Source: Fusibacter bizertensis
GTDB lineage: Bacteria; Bacillota; Clostridia; Peptostreptococcales; Acidaminobacteraceae
Assembly: GCF_029914245.1 (NCBI RefSeq)
Contig: NZ_JARYZI010000012.1
Span: 53,438-117,437, forward strand
Reading direction: 5' to 3'
DNA length: 64,000 bases
This document shows, piece after piece, positions 43,501 to 53,150 of this stretch (its first letter is position 1; every line of letters starts with the position of its first letter). A model generated the notes under the pieces. That model saw only the letters and a list, made by a program, of their open reading frames with translations, was not told where the DNA came from and ran no database searches. Made by a program: the position numbers and the translations under genes.

Positions 43501-46500
43501 TAGGTACAAGATATCTTTAATCATATCTTGATAAACTTCCATATCAGCAGCTTTTATGTTTAAATATTTTGCTTCAACTTCACTTCTTGCTAGTGCCAAC
43601 CAGAAAGATGCATCGCAAGTTTCTAAGCTTGCGTACTTTTCAACAAGTTCCAAAATAGCTTCTTTACTATCGGCAATCATTGTCACAAACGAAATTCTCG
43701 TTGCTTTTCCACTTTCAATGTTTAGCTTAAGTCGTATACTCATTATCGGATCTAAAACAGTCCCTACTGTATTTGAAAGTGGTTTATCACGTTCAATCAT
43801 AATAGGATTTTTAACGGTTCTACCTCGTCCAATAAAAAGTGAACGATCTGTTTCATACTGGATTTTAGAGATTGTATCACCTTCAACGACAGGCATATGT
43901 GCCATCCAAATCGATTTGTCTTCAGCACTTCTAGGACGCCTTTTTGCTAAAAGTGCATTAAATTCACTATTGTATTCAGTTTCAACAAATAAGTTCCCAA
44001 ACGCTGGATGTGCTAAATCACTATTATGTGGGGCAAGCACTATTTCAAGATAACTTGTCAATTCTATAACGCTAGCCGAATCGCCATTGTTTTTGAGTTT
44101 TATTCTTCTTATCTCTGCATTATCCGCTGATGTTACAATCACCTCTGTTGTAGTTTCAATATTTTCATCAGCCCTTTTATATACGGCTTTATCTGCAGTA
44201 AAAACCACTTCATACGCATCAGGCTCAGTCTCTATTGGACAATATGTCGATGACCAAATGCGATTGGTACTCTTGTTTTTCACGTAGAAAAACATACCAT
44301 AGTGATCTAAGATTGGATCTTCTCTCCATCTGCTAATAGCTAATGATTTTGTCTTACTATAACCTGTACCTTTATCAGTTAACATCACAAAATAGCTATC
44401 ACTTGAAAGTACATGCGCCATTGGCAGAGGTTGATTAAGCTTTGTAAACCTTCTATAGGAACCTTTATCTCTATAAATTGATCCTTTAAATGGCATAATT
44501 TTTTCTTTATTTTCTTTGCTTAAGACTGTATTGGTCGGTATTCTCTCCTGGAGTAATAACCGCGCTGCATTTACATAAGGTTCGTCTGAAAAACGTGTTT
44601 GCATAATGTTATCATTCAAGTAATTGGTAAGCGCTAATAAGCTCATCCCCTGATGATGTGCCATATAGCTTTTGATCACTACCGGTTGATTATTAAAACC
44701 TAACCTCTCAGGTGTGTAATCAATCGCTTCATAGTATCCATATGCACCTTCACCACCTTGTGCTTTTAGTATTTGCATATTTTTATAGGCTTCAAAAGGC
44801 GATACCATAAGTGCCAACAGCGTCGCATAAGGTGCAGCGACAGCATCTTCAATTAGTCCTCTTTTAAGTCCCAACCAAGGAACACCTATGGCTTTATACT
44901 GATAATCCAAGTGAATGTCCATTGAATTAAATGCGGATTCTGAAATTCCCCATGGCATACTTCGTTCATTTGCATATTTCTTTTGACATTTAATCACAAA
45001 TGAATAGGTTTCATCTAACAATGTGTTGCTATAGCTTTTCATGATTAATAAAGGCATCAAATATTCAAACATCGTGCCACTCCATGAAATCAAACCTTTG
45101 TAGTGGTCAACAACAGTTAGTGAACGCCCTAACATAAACCAGTGCTTAACTGGCACTTCTCCTCTAGCAATTGCAATATAGCTTGTTTGTCGTGCTTCAG
45201 AAGCCAATAGATCATAATATGAATTCGTCATACGATTATCTTCAATATTAAAACCAATAGAAAACAGATGCCTTCTATTTTCAAAAAGCACTCCAAATTT
45301 GGTATCCACCGAAAGTCGATTTACTTGTGAGATCAAATCATCTAACGCTGTGTATAAGTTATGCGCAGTGACTTGCGATTTTTCAACGGTATGAGTAAGA
45401 GTGTTTAACCATAGTATAGCCTCTGCAATCTCATCAACTTGCATAAGATCAGATGCGATGATGATGCTTTTGAGATCAACTATACTCGATAAAATCAATT
45501 GATTTTTATCAGGTATATCTATAAGTTTATCGTTCTTTACTAACATTTTTACAAGTTCATTTGTATAAGATGCTATCGATTGATCTAGCAGAATATCAGG
45601 CAACTGACTCATCTGTTCAAGCCATGGTGCAAAATATAAGACATCACTTTTAAATTTTTGTAGCTGTTTAATAATTTTTGCTCGCCATACTTTATCTTTC
45701 ATTTCTTGGATTACTTTGCTTTCAAGTAACTTGTTGATTATCTGAAGCCATAAATCTAGGTTTTGTTCTTTTTTAAAGGATTCAATATCTACAGCGATTA
45801 TCTCCTCTATACTTGCATATAAAATATTGTTTGCACAACGTATTGTATCTTCAATTCCCCTTAAATAAGCCTCATCAAACACGGTTTTATGATATAAACT
45901 TCTTAAGCCCTGTTCTAACGTAATAAGATAACATACAAAGTTTCCACTATCTACTGTGGATACATATCTTGGTCGAAGCGGTTCAAGCGATCTTGTATCA
46001 TACCAATTGTATAAATGACCATTCCATTTCTCCATCTGATCAATTGTCCGGGTTGTTTTTATAAGTGTCTCAACAGATTCAATTGTACCAAGATACCCCA
46101 TATCACGTGCCGACAAAGTTGCTAACAGACCAAGTCCAATATTCGTTGGAGAAGTTCTGTATGCAATACCTCTATGTGGTTCCTCTTGATAGTTATCAGG
46201 GGCTAACCAACTGTTCTTTTCGTTTGCGAACTCCTCAAAATAGCGCCATGTCTTTCGTGCAACAACTCTAAGTTCTAGTAATGCGTTATCATTAAGTCGT
46301 TCGATCTCTTTATCTCTATTTTTACTGATTAAATAAGCAATGATCGGTGATGAAAACCACAAAGCAGCCATTAATAAACTTAAACCAAAATTTGATGGTT
46401 TGAAAAAGTAACTTAAACTTGCTAAGATCAAGCCTCCAATTAAACTTGGTCCCATTGAGTATAGATAACTTTTAAGTGAATTGCTTTGAAACTTTTCAGC

Positions 46501-49395
46501 ATCATCAGAAGTTACCCATTCCAGCATTTTCTTTTTTGAAAAAAAGACGCGAAACAATGTAGTACCAATTGCTTTCATTACCATCAGAGCATGATATGGT
46601 AAGAAAATGAGCGCCAGCATAAATTGAAAAAGTGAAGATTTTATACCAAAAAAACCATTAATATGTCTTCTGACGCGCCTAAATAGTGGTGCGTTAGAAA
46701 TCAGTTCGCTAAAAACATGGATTAGGAAAGGCAGTCCCAATGCAGCTAACCCATATCCGATCCAGACAATTGCATTGCCTGGTAAGAAACTAAAACTTGC
46801 TATGAATAGTAGCATAATAGATGGCGCAACAAGACTCCTTCTTAAATTATCAGTGATTTTCCACTTGGATATTTTTGAAAGCGGATTTTTTACCTTTTGT
46901 AATTTTCTGTTGGTAATTGTTTTGCCAAGCCAACGAATCAACTGCCAATCGCCGCGAATCCATCTGTGAAGTCGTGTCATATAAGCATTATATTTAGTTG
47001 GATATGAATCAACGAGTTCCAGATCTGACACAAGTGCCGCTCTGACATATGAACCTTCAAGTAAATCATGACTTAAAACAACATTTTCTGGAACGATGTC
47101 TTTTAGAACTTGATTGAAAATACTTAAATCATAGATTCCTTTTCCTGTAAAAACACCCTCTCCAAATAAATCTTGATATACGTCTGAAATTGCACTGGCA
47201 TATGGGTCCATCCCTTCTTGACCTGTCAATATTCTTGAAAAAATAGAACGATTTGAGCTTTCAACATCAAAGGAAATTCGAGGTTGCATTAAGCCATAAC
47301 CGTCTACAACGATCCCCCTAACAGGATCGATAATTGGGGTATTTAAAGGATGAGCCATCGTACCAATCATTCGCTTTGCCATGCCCAGTGGCAAAATCGT
47401 ATCAGCATCTAGTGTAATGATGTATTTTATCTTTTCAATTGGCATTGTATTTTCTGAGTACACAGAAAATGTCGTTTCTTTTGACCCTAATAGGAGCTCA
47501 TTGAACTCCATAAGTGCACCTCTTTTACGTTCCCAGCCAGTCCAAGTGTTATCGTTTTTATTAAGTACACTTACTCTATGGTAAAAGAAAAAAAGTGCTT
47601 CTCTTCCCTGTGCATATTGCTTATTCAGCTTTTCAATCCCCTTTTCAGCTTGAAACAATATTTTGTTGTCTTCAATCGTGTTTGGTCCTTTTGAATCTTT
47701 AAACGCACCAATCAAGGCAAAGTATAAATTTTTTTCAGGATTAGAAAGATAATGATTCTCCAAGTTTTCCAACAATTCAACCACACGCTCCTCATTGTTT
47801 AGGAGTGTTGGAATCACAACCATGGTACTGAATTCTTGGGGAATTCCATCTTTAAATTCAAGTTTCGGAAATATAGCAGGCTTAACGACTAATGTGACGC
47901 CCCAGTTGATTAATGTAATCGCTAGCTCTGAACTTGGTATAAGCAGCATTATAATTACGCCACCTATCATCCATAATGATGCAGTTGCCGAATTTATAAT
48001 GCCATATGCAAGAGCCGTTCCTAAGACGGTTAACATCACCGCTACAATTGCACATGCGTATATGACCCCAGGATACAGACTAAGTTTTTTATGGATTTTG
48101 CCAATAAAGCTACTTGTTCCTTTTTGTATATCTTCTAATCTTTCAATACCTGCACCTAACAAATAATAACCGACATGTTTTTTACGGTTATAAATATTTT
48201 CAGCCTCATTAGCAGAATTCCCTTCTATGAACGCTTTCTCAGCCATGGATAAAGCTTCTCGAGCAATATGAATCTCGGATACACTGTATTTTCTCGCAAG
48301 TAATTCTATTTTTCTCAGATAAAATCCTCTTGATATCTCATCCATTAGCAAATATGTTCCATCGGGATCAGATTGTAGTATTTTCTCAACATAACTAGCA
48401 GCTTCAAAAAAGTAACTCCAATTTAAAGTTGATACGTACTTTAGGCTCATGATACAATTCCCAAAAGAAACGGTACTAACTGCTTGTGCATTGTGCTCTT
48501 TGTGAGCAATCAATTCAGTTGTCATACTAAATTTATCCAGCACCTGATCTATACTTCTCAGTACACCCGAATAACTTCTCCCTGCTCTTCTCAATCTATA
48601 AAATAGATGTTCAACAAAAGACGGGTTTACCTCACTCTCTTTTTCAATAATACTTTTGAACTGTATTACTAATCTATCAAGGTCAACTACATCTTCAGAC
48701 CAGTATTTATCAATAATTAAATCCGCTTTGTTCCATTCTAACTGAGTATCTTTTATTTTCTCACAAATCATACGCACATGTTCAATTAAAGCTATTCGCA
48801 TCATAATTGGTAACACACGAATTTCTCTATCAAAGAGGATACTATGTGATTGATAAGCTTCTAAGTACCTAAGTAGAGTGCTCTCTTCAACCTGACCATC
48901 TACCACCGATATGAACTCAACAGCAATGGCAAATACACGTGTATAACCTTTAAATGGTCCCTTTTTTAAGACAGGAAGTTGATAATAATTTTTCTTTGTA
49001 AGCGCATGTGTCACGCCCTTAACTTGCTCTTCTATAACATAAAAATTGTCAAGTAACCACTCTGCTGCTGGTGGTATAGATCGCTTTAAATTAATATCTT
49101 CATTTAGACTTTTATAAAGTTCGAGTATTAAATCATAATTTTCGTTCATTCGTGTAATTGGCCAGTTAAGTACATTGCGTTTTACAGAAATCGTATGGTC
49201 TTGTGCCATTCGTCTCGCACGCTTTTCAAGCTCTTCAACAGTCAATGAGGCATATCTAATATTGAGGTCCCTATTTCTTCTAAGTTTTAGGATAAAGATA
49301 ATGCCCGATATAACTACTAACGCAATAATGATGAATTGAATCCATGCCGAATAGTTCAATATAATCCCTACTTTCCAATTGGTTTTCCCGTACAT
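40591..49395 (-). CDS. Cyclic beta-1,2-glucan synthase-like protein (GT84-GH94)
   Basis: A 2934-residue membrane enzyme similar in order and size to NdvB/ChvB/Cgs. The N-terminal region with several membrane segments holds a GT84 glycosyltransferase: DADT at 663-666 and a QxxRW-type GDWQLIRW near 818. The middle (about 1080-1600) is glycoamylase-like (SGTMFEYLMPL near 1440; YMAHHQGMSL), the cyclising module defined in Thermoanaerobacter. The C-terminal part is a GH94 phosphorylase with GTGDWNDGMNTVG near 2615. The ATG has a poor ribosome site; a TTG 36 bases inside, with GGAAAGTAGGG upstream, is an alternative. Confidence 0.9.
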   Translation of the reverse strand: MYGKTNWKVGIILNYSAWIQFIIIALVVISGIIFILKLRRNRDLNIRYASLTVEELEKRARRMAQDHTISVKRNVLNWPITRMNENYDLILELYKSLNEDINLKRSIPPAAEWLLDNFYVIEEQVKGVTHALTKKNYYQLPVLKKGPFKGYTRVFAIAVEFISVVDGQVEESTLLRYLEAYQSHSILFDREIRVLPIMMRIALIEHVRMICEKIKDTQLEWNKADLIIDKYWSEDVVDLDRLVIQFKSIIEKESEVNPSFVEHLFYRLRRAGRSYSGVLRSIDQVLDKFSMTTELIAHKEHNAQAVSTVSFGNCIMSLKYVSTLNWSYFFEAASYVEKILQSDPDGTYLLMDEISRGFYLRKIELLARKYSVSEIHIAREALSMAEKAFIEGNSANEAENIYNRKKHVGYYLLGAGIERLEDIQKGTSSFIGKIHKKLSLYPGVIYACAIVAVMLTVLGTALAYGIINSATASLWMIGGVIIMLLIPSSELAITLINWGVTLVVKPAIFPKLEFKDGIPQEFSTMVVIPTLLNNEERVVELLENLENHYLSNPEKNLYFALIGAFKDSKGPNTIEDNKILFQAEKGIEKLNKQYAQGREALFFFYHRVSVLNKNDNTWTGWERKRGALMEFNELLLGSKETTFSVYSENTMPIEKIKYIITLDADTILPLGMAKRMIGTMAHPLNTPIIDPVRGIVVDGYGLMQPRISFDVESSNRSIFSRILTGQEGMDPYASAISDVYQDLFGEGVFTGKGIYDLSIFNQVLKDIVPENVVLSHDLLEGSYVRAALVSDLELVDSYPTKYNAYMTRLHRWIRGDWQLIRWLGKTITNRKLQKVKNPLSKISKWKITDNLRRSLVAPSIMLLFIASFSFLPGNAIVWIGYGLAALGLPFLIHVFSELISNAPLFRRVRRHINGFFGIKSSLFQFMLALIFLPYHALMVMKAIGTTLFRVFFSKKKMLEWVTSDDAEKFQSNSLKSYLYSMGPSLIGGLILASLSYFFKPSNFGLSLLMAALWFSSPIIAYLISKNRDKEIERLNDNALLELRVVARKTWRYFEEFANEKNSWLAPDNYQEEPHRGIAYRTSPTNIGLGLLATLSARDMGYLGTIESVETLIKTTRTIDQMEKWNGHLYNWYDTRSLEPLRPRYVSTVDSGNFVCYLITLEQGLRSLYHKTVFDEAYLRGIEDTIRCANNILYASIEEIIAVDIESFKKEQNLDLWLQIINKLLESKVIQEMKDKVWRAKIIKQLQKFKSDVLYFAPWLEQMSQLPDILLDQSIASYTNELVKMLVKNDKLIDIPDKNQLILSSIVDLKSIIIASDLMQVDEIAEAILWLNTLTHTVEKSQVTAHNLYTALDDLISQVNRLSVDTKFGVLFENRRHLFSIGFNIEDNRMTNSYYDLLASEARQTSYIAIARGEVPVKHWFMLGRSLTVVDHYKGLISWSGTMFEYLMPLLIMKSYSNTLLDETYSFVIKCQKKYANERSMPWGISESAFNSMDIHLDYQYKAIGVPWLGLKRGLIEDAVAAPYATLLALMVSPFEAYKNMQILKAQGGEGAYGYYEAIDYTPERLGFNNQPVVIKSYMAHHQGMSLLALTNYLNDNIMQTRFSDEPYVNAARLLLQERIPTNTVLSKENKEKIMPFKGSIYRDKGSYRRFTKLNQPLPMAHVLSSDSYFVMLTDKGTGYSKTKSLAISRWREDPILDHYGMFFYVKNKSTNRIWSSTYCPIETEPDAYEVVFTADKAVYKRADENIETTTEVIVTSADNAEIRRIKLKNNGDSASVIELTSYLEIVLAPHNSDLAHPAFGNLFVETEYNSEFNALLAKRRPRSAEDKSIWMAHMPVVEGDTISKIQYETDRSLFIGRGRTVKNPIMIERDKPLSNTVGTVLDPIMSIRLKLNIESGKATRISFVTMIADSKEAILELVEKYASLETCDASFWLALARSEVEAKYLNIKAADMEVYQDMIKDILYLSPMRQMNQHMIASNQKGQTSLWPYGISGDTPIVLVCLDRIDEVEILFELLKAQEFWRIKALNVSLVILIQEENSYLNPLSSLVKEIVYDNQTSGVLSNRGDIFILITSNMADGDTDLVKASARLIFRGNGETMQEQLMLNLPVQFIPMVETQLEPLETASYTTEISVSQLQNKLQLFNGLGGFDENGECYIINLENGQTTPAPWSNIISNPKFGFMVTESGGGYTWSNNSRENKLTPWSNDAVSDLPGETFYLRDEYLNIWSMTPQPIREDAPYTVEHGFGYTSFQHESHGIHQKLTQFVPLEEPVKISIIELKNKGDRERKIAVTYYVTPVMGVEPSVTGLHLKSAMMENGTLVVENPYNQEFKGEQMYMDVSENNRSVTGNRHEFYGSNCKRKLDGLRQIHLSGTVGAGYNPCMAMQTEITILPGETFKFVYVLGIAQSIEGVVKEAKQYLSYETAYQALEDVRSFWKKKLQMLEVKTPERSLNYMLNGWLLYQVISCRLWSRSAFYQSGGAFGFRDQLQDSLSILAIWPELAREQIIKHAGHQFIEGDVLHWWHEPTNKGMRTRISDDYLWLPYVTAEYVKTTGDVTILNAQAPFVVDDVLKEFEEERYCSPTVSNETETLYEHCIRALEHSLKFGKNGLPFMGTGDWNDGMNTVGNKMIGESVWLAWFLHVTLQKFIPICNQYGDVERMERYQMVCDNLIYAIESVAWDGDWYKRAFFDNGDVLGTVENAECKIDSLAQTWAVFSGEADQDRVERAMHSLEDYLVLREEGLIKLLTPPFYDGELEPGYIKGYVPGVRENGGQYTHAAAWVVAAFAKLGYGDKAHELFELINPINHTRTNHEVSVYKVEPYVMAADVYSSAPHIGRGGWTWYTGSASWMYSVGTKEILGFSKEGNTISIDPCIPKKWHEFQMKYQFEETIYEIEIFNPYHVNKGVKETILDGEILAGNIITLVNDQVLHKITINMG

Positions 49396-49630
49396 CTAAG
49401 TATTTTTAGAAAATTTTAAATAAAATAAAGCCACTTATAAATAAGTGGCTTTGAAAATTTATTTTTAATTCTGTTGCATCCGTCACCCGTAATGCTCCTT
49501 TCTTAAGCATACGCTTATAAAGGCATAATGTCAATTTTCCAGTACTACATATATTCTCCTAAGGCTTATGGTAGTGACTTCGGTAATGGCACATGTTATA
49601 CTAAATTTATTCGAAATTTTGGAGGCTATT
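49396..49630. other. Divergent intergenic region with leader hairpin
   Basis: Lies between the glucan synthase and YibE genes. It holds a 12-bp hairpin, AAAGCCACTTAT and its inverse (49427-49452), followed on the minus strand by an AU-rich tract, 32 bases before the synthase ATG. Such a site can act as terminator or attenuator in the leader. A 34-codon frame (ATG near 49510) over it is judged accidental. No clear promoter pair was found. Confidence 0.55.
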
Positions 49631-50746
49631 TTGAACATACAAAATTTGATATCAACTAAAAAATCGTCTCATAAATATACTTTTTTATCACTTTTTCTTT
49701 TAGTAATTTTACTTGTGAATATAAATGATGTTTTACCAACTTATCAACAACCTATTGGTGAAATCATCTCTATTGATGAGGCTGGTGTGCCAGATACTGA
49801 GTTATCACCATTTTTGGATTATAAGCAGATCCTAACTCTCAAACTCATCAACGAAGAGCTTTCAACTCAACCCATTAAACTTGAAAATGAATTTTCTTAT
49901 TCTCAAGCATTTTCTAATCGTTATGAAGTTGGTCAACTATTGATTTTAAGGAAAACTACTGTTGGCACAAAAAACGAATATGATATAGTCTCCTTAAAAC
50001 GCGATACATACATGGTTTCCCTGCTGATCATTTTTGCGTTTTTAGCTGTGCTAATAGGTGGCAAACAAGGCGCTAAATCACTTGTCAGTGTTTTACTAAA
50101 TTTTGCTATTGTATTTGTCATTATGTATCTATATAGAAATAATGTTAGTATCTACCTTTTGGCACCCATCGCAGTTATAATCTTTATTTTTACTTCTATG
50201 ACACTTGTGACTGGCTTCAATAAAAAAACACTTGCCGCATCACTAGGAACTGCACTTGGTTTACTTTTTGCTATCACAATTGCATATGTGACTTTTAAAC
50301 TTACGGGCTCTCGCGGTGTTAACTATCAAGAAATGGATATCACCATTAGTTCGCCAGTTGAACTCTTCTATTTTCAACTCGTAATCGGTACACTCGGGGC
50401 AATCATGGATATTGCTGTATCAATTGCCTCTTCAATAGAAGAAATCCTTAAAACTTCAACTGTTGTTACACGTAAAATGCTTATTAGTTCAGGCCGTAAA
50501 ATTGGGAATGATATCATGGGAACTATGACAAACACTTTAATTTTAGCTTATCTAAGCGGTAGTATACCTGTAATCCTTTTGATGATGAAAAGTGGCATTT
50601 CACTTGGCTATATGATGAACATCTCACTATCATTAGAACTTTTACGAGGTGTCATTGGGAGTATCGGAATCGTACTCTCCATACCCATCACACTCTTAAT
50701 TTCCATAGTACTTCTAGACAAAGTACCTCATTCGGAGGTCAAATGA
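49631..50746 (+). CDS. YibE/F family membrane protein
   Basis: A 371-residue protein. The likely start is TTG at 49631 because GGAGG lies 5 bases before it. After a first membrane segment comes an extracytoplasmic beta-rich part, then about seven membrane segments with the YibE/F core (GAIMDIAVSIASSIEEIL; GRKIGNDIMGTMTNTLILAYLSG). Family function is unknown. The next gene overlaps by ATGA and is a paralogue of the membrane core. Confidence 0.88.
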   Translation: MNIQNLISTKKSSHKYTFLSLFLLVILLVNINDVLPTYQQPIGEIISIDEAGVPDTELSPFLDYKQILTLKLINEELSTQPIKLENEFSYSQAFSNRYEVGQLLILRKTTVGTKNEYDIVSLKRDTYMVSLLIIFAFLAVLIGGKQGAKSLVSVLLNFAIVFVIMYLYRNNVSIYLLAPIAVIIFIFTSMTLVTGFNKKTLAASLGTALGLLFAITIAYVTFKLTGSRGVNYQEMDITISSPVELFYFQLVIGTLGAIMDIAVSIASSIEEILKTSTVVTRKMLISSGRKIGNDIMGTMTNTLILAYLSGSIPVILLMMKSGISLGYMMNISLSLELLRGVIGSIGIVLSIPITLLISIVLLDKVPHSEVK

Positions 50747-51498
50747 ATACATCACTAATAGTTCTTACTGGTATATTATTTATTCTGATGGCTACAATTG
50801 GCGGCGCAAGAGGGGTTAGATCTTTCTTTTCGATGCTCTATACGGTTACAATTTTCATAGTGTTACTCATCTTTATCTCAATGGGGTTTAACCCACTTAA
50901 AACGACATTAATAGCGAGTCTTTTAATTAGTGTAATTTTACTCTTTAATATAAACGGCATCAATAAGATGACCATTATTTCGAGTATTTCAGTCCTTATT
51001 GCAATCATTTTAACGCTGCTCATTTCACTCCCCTTTGTTAAAGAAGCTAGAATACAAGGCTTTAGTTTTGAGCAAGTTGAACAACTCTCTGCCATGAGTG
51101 CATATGTTAATATCGACTTATCAGAAATCGTCTTTATTGAAATCCTTATTGGACTGTTAGGGGCTGTAATTGATGTGGCTATATCAATCACTTCTGCAAT
51201 GAACGAGTTATATGTTATTGATTCATCTTTAAAATTTGAGCAATTGTTTAAATCAGGCATGAAAATCGGTAGGGATATCCTTGGTACCATGACACACACG
51301 TTGCTTTTTGCTTTCCTTGGTGGCTTTTTTTCGATATTAATCTGGTTTTCAACTTTAAACTACACCTTTGTAAATACCATCAATTCAAAATTATTCGCTA
51401 GTGAAGTTTTCCATATCATCTGCGGTGGTATAGGTATACTTTTGATAATACCTATTGCAACTGCATTGATGGCTGCTACGTTAACTAAAGAAAAGTAG
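50743..51498 (+). CDS. YibE/F family membrane protein, short paralogue
   Basis: A 251-residue membrane protein with the same core as its neighbour (LLGAVIDVAISITSAMNELY; GRDILGTMTHTLLFAFLGG) but lacking the N-terminal extracytoplasmic domain. The ATG has GGAGG and overlaps the preceding stop. The pair probably forms a heteromeric membrane complex of unknown substrate. A bidirectional terminator follows. Confidence 0.88.
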   Translation: MNTSLIVLTGILFILMATIGGARGVRSFFSMLYTVTIFIVLLIFISMGFNPLKTTLIASLLISVILLFNINGINKMTIISSISVLIAIILTLLISLPFVKEARIQGFSFEQVEQLSAMSAYVNIDLSEIVFIEILIGLLGAVIDVAISITSAMNELYVIDSSLKFEQLFKSGMKIGRDILGTMTHTLLFAFLGGFFSILIWFSTLNYTFVNTINSKLFASEVFHIICGGIGILLIIPIATALMAATLTKEK

Positions 51499-51541
51499 AA
51501 CATCCACATCATCTAAAGGTCATGTGAATGCTCTACTTTTT
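51491..51541. terminator. Bidirectional terminator
   Basis: A 19-bp near-perfect stem (51491-51509 with 51522-51540) with A/T ends separates the convergent YibE/F and DUF1566 genes. Confidence 0.88.
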
Positions 51542-51559
51542 CAATTTTGCTTTTGTTGA

Positions 51560-52831
51560 TTAGTCTATATCTCTTACAGCTAACACATAATTATATACAT
51601 ATCTAACATCACCTTGTGGCCCAAAATACTTTGGATAATCATCTGAATCACCAGACTTAGGATCACTTCTAACAGCACCAGCGCCGTGAACATCCATGAT
51701 GGAACCATTCATTTTTCCTAGTGCTTCCCCAAATGACACATATGAAGCACTGCTTGATTTGTTGATGCCATCTTGATGTGTTGTACTTGACCAATAAAAG
51801 CCATAATTTGTATTGCCATTTGGATCAGTCATCTCCGATAGTACAAACAGCGGATCTATCGCAGGAGAGTTAGTTGTATCTGGACTTCTTGAATAATCTA
51901 CGATACTTTGTAGCTCTTTGATATTTGGTAGTCTCCAGTCATCATAACCTGCATATGATAAGTCCTCGGCATACTGAAGTGCTTCTTTCCAGTCACGTGT
52001 CTGACCATCATCTGTCATCTGCCACATTAAACCAGTGGCTAGATCACTGATTGTACCATCACCATTGTCAACAAAAAGGTTTTCACCGTATGACGTGTTT
52101 CCTCTAACTAATCTAAAATAAGCGGTGTTATCTAATTTGGTTTGTGGTTTTATCATACCATAACCTTTTATACGCCCATCAACGAAATTCACACCAAATA
52201 CTGTTGCATCATCTTTCATAGTAGTGCTCACATACTTTGTACTTGACCAAACCTGCGCATCAATCTCTCTTTCTCCAATACTTGTGTTTCCTATAGGTTG
52301 ATCAAAGTAATCAGTATCTATAAAAAGTATATCTGCTTTCTCTCCACCTGAAGAACCATTATAATTTATAAGCGAAAATAGTTCTTTTATATTTGGGATA
52401 CGCCAGTCATCATATCCGCCGAGTTTAGCATTATTTGCATACTCAAGTGCCTCATCAAAAGTCATTTTAGAGTCCATGGTTTGCTGCCACATTAGGCCAG
52501 TGACTGTATCCGTCACCGTGCCATCACCATTATCAGTATAACTTGGCTCATAGCCACTATAGTTTGCATCTTGTCCATAAAACGCCTCACCAGAGGATAT
52601 CTTAGAAACTGTCGTCACATCAGTAAAAAATTTAGAAGTTCCTGTATCAACGATTTTATAGGATAATTCTGTTGCAGTTAAATCACTGTTATTTAAAGTT
52701 ACTGACTCGCTCGATGTCGCTATCGATTTTACAGCCTGGATGTTATCATCTTTTTCATTTGCAAAACTATAAAGCAAACCACCCATTATAACTATTAAGA
52801 CGACCAATATAATTCCAATTTTATTCATCAT
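51560..52831 (-). CDS. DUF1566 (Lcl C-terminal) domain exported protein
   Basis: A 423-residue exported protein, ATG at 52831 (GTG three bases earlier is less likely; AAAGGAAAG upstream). N-terminal signal anchor (about 4-24). Two DUF1566 repeats follow: DNGDGTVTDTVTGLMWQQ ... GGYDDWRIPNIKEL, and DNGDGTISDLATGLMWQM ... AGYDDWRLPNIKEL. Each repeat also has a WSSTxH-type ending. The fold is C-type-lectin-like (related to FGE-sulfatase/Lcl adhesins). Likely a surface adhesion or matrix protein. Confidence 0.85.
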   Translation of the reverse strand: MMNKIGIILVVLIVIMGGLLYSFANEKDDNIQAVKSIATSSESVTLNNSDLTATELSYKIVDTGTSKFFTDVTTVSKISSGEAFYGQDANYSGYEPSYTDNGDGTVTDTVTGLMWQQTMDSKMTFDEALEYANNAKLGGYDDWRIPNIKELFSLINYNGSSGGEKADILFIDTDYFDQPIGNTSIGEREIDAQVWSSTKYVSTTMKDDATVFGVNFVDGRIKGYGMIKPQTKLDNTAYFRLVRGNTSYGENLFVDNGDGTISDLATGLMWQMTDDGQTRDWKEALQYAEDLSYAGYDDWRLPNIKELQSIVDYSRSPDTTNSPAIDPLFVLSEMTDPNGNTNYGFYWSSTTHQDGINKSSSASYVSFGEALGKMNGSIMDVHGAGAVRSDPKSGDSDDYPKYFGPQGDVRYVYNYVLAVRDID

Positions 52832-53150
52832 CACACTTTCCTTTCTTATTTATTATCCAATACCTACATACATTATATGATGCATGCAATTGGAAATTCA
52901 AAGGTCAAAATGTGGCAAAGTATCGTTTTTTTGAATTTGATAATTATTTTGAAATTTTAAAGTTGTTTTCATATTATTCACATATTTTACCTCAAAAAGG
53001 GGTATGATATAGTTATACTTAAAAACTAATAAATATAATTATGCTATGAATGGTCTTTAAAATAAATTTAATACTCTAGTTTCAGCCTCAACTGTGCTAA
53101 GATCGATCATCATGAAGATTTAGTTGAACCTAATAAGGAGGTTATACTTT
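52832..53150. other. Intergenic region with promoter for the YjfB-like gene
   Basis: Holds a good plus-strand promoter: TTGAAA (52949-52954), a 17-base spacer and TATTAT (52972-52977). The leader would then be about 165 bases. A -10-like TATAGT occurs near 53008. No riboswitch or gene was recognised in the leader. Confidence 0.55.

Noticed and set aside
49400..49512. 34-codon minus-strand frame in the leader of the glucan synthase
   Set aside because: Covers a hairpin and AT-rich tail; no homology expected. Considered as a leader peptide but no codon pattern supports it.
49396..49630. c-di-GMP or other riboswitch in the glucan synthase/YibE region
   Set aside because: No GEMM, preQ1, fluoride or similar conserved core could be found by eye; only a plain hairpin.
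52832..53150. c-di-GMP riboswitch before the YjfB-like gene
   Set aside because: Long leader made this plausible, but the conserved GEMM strings are absent.
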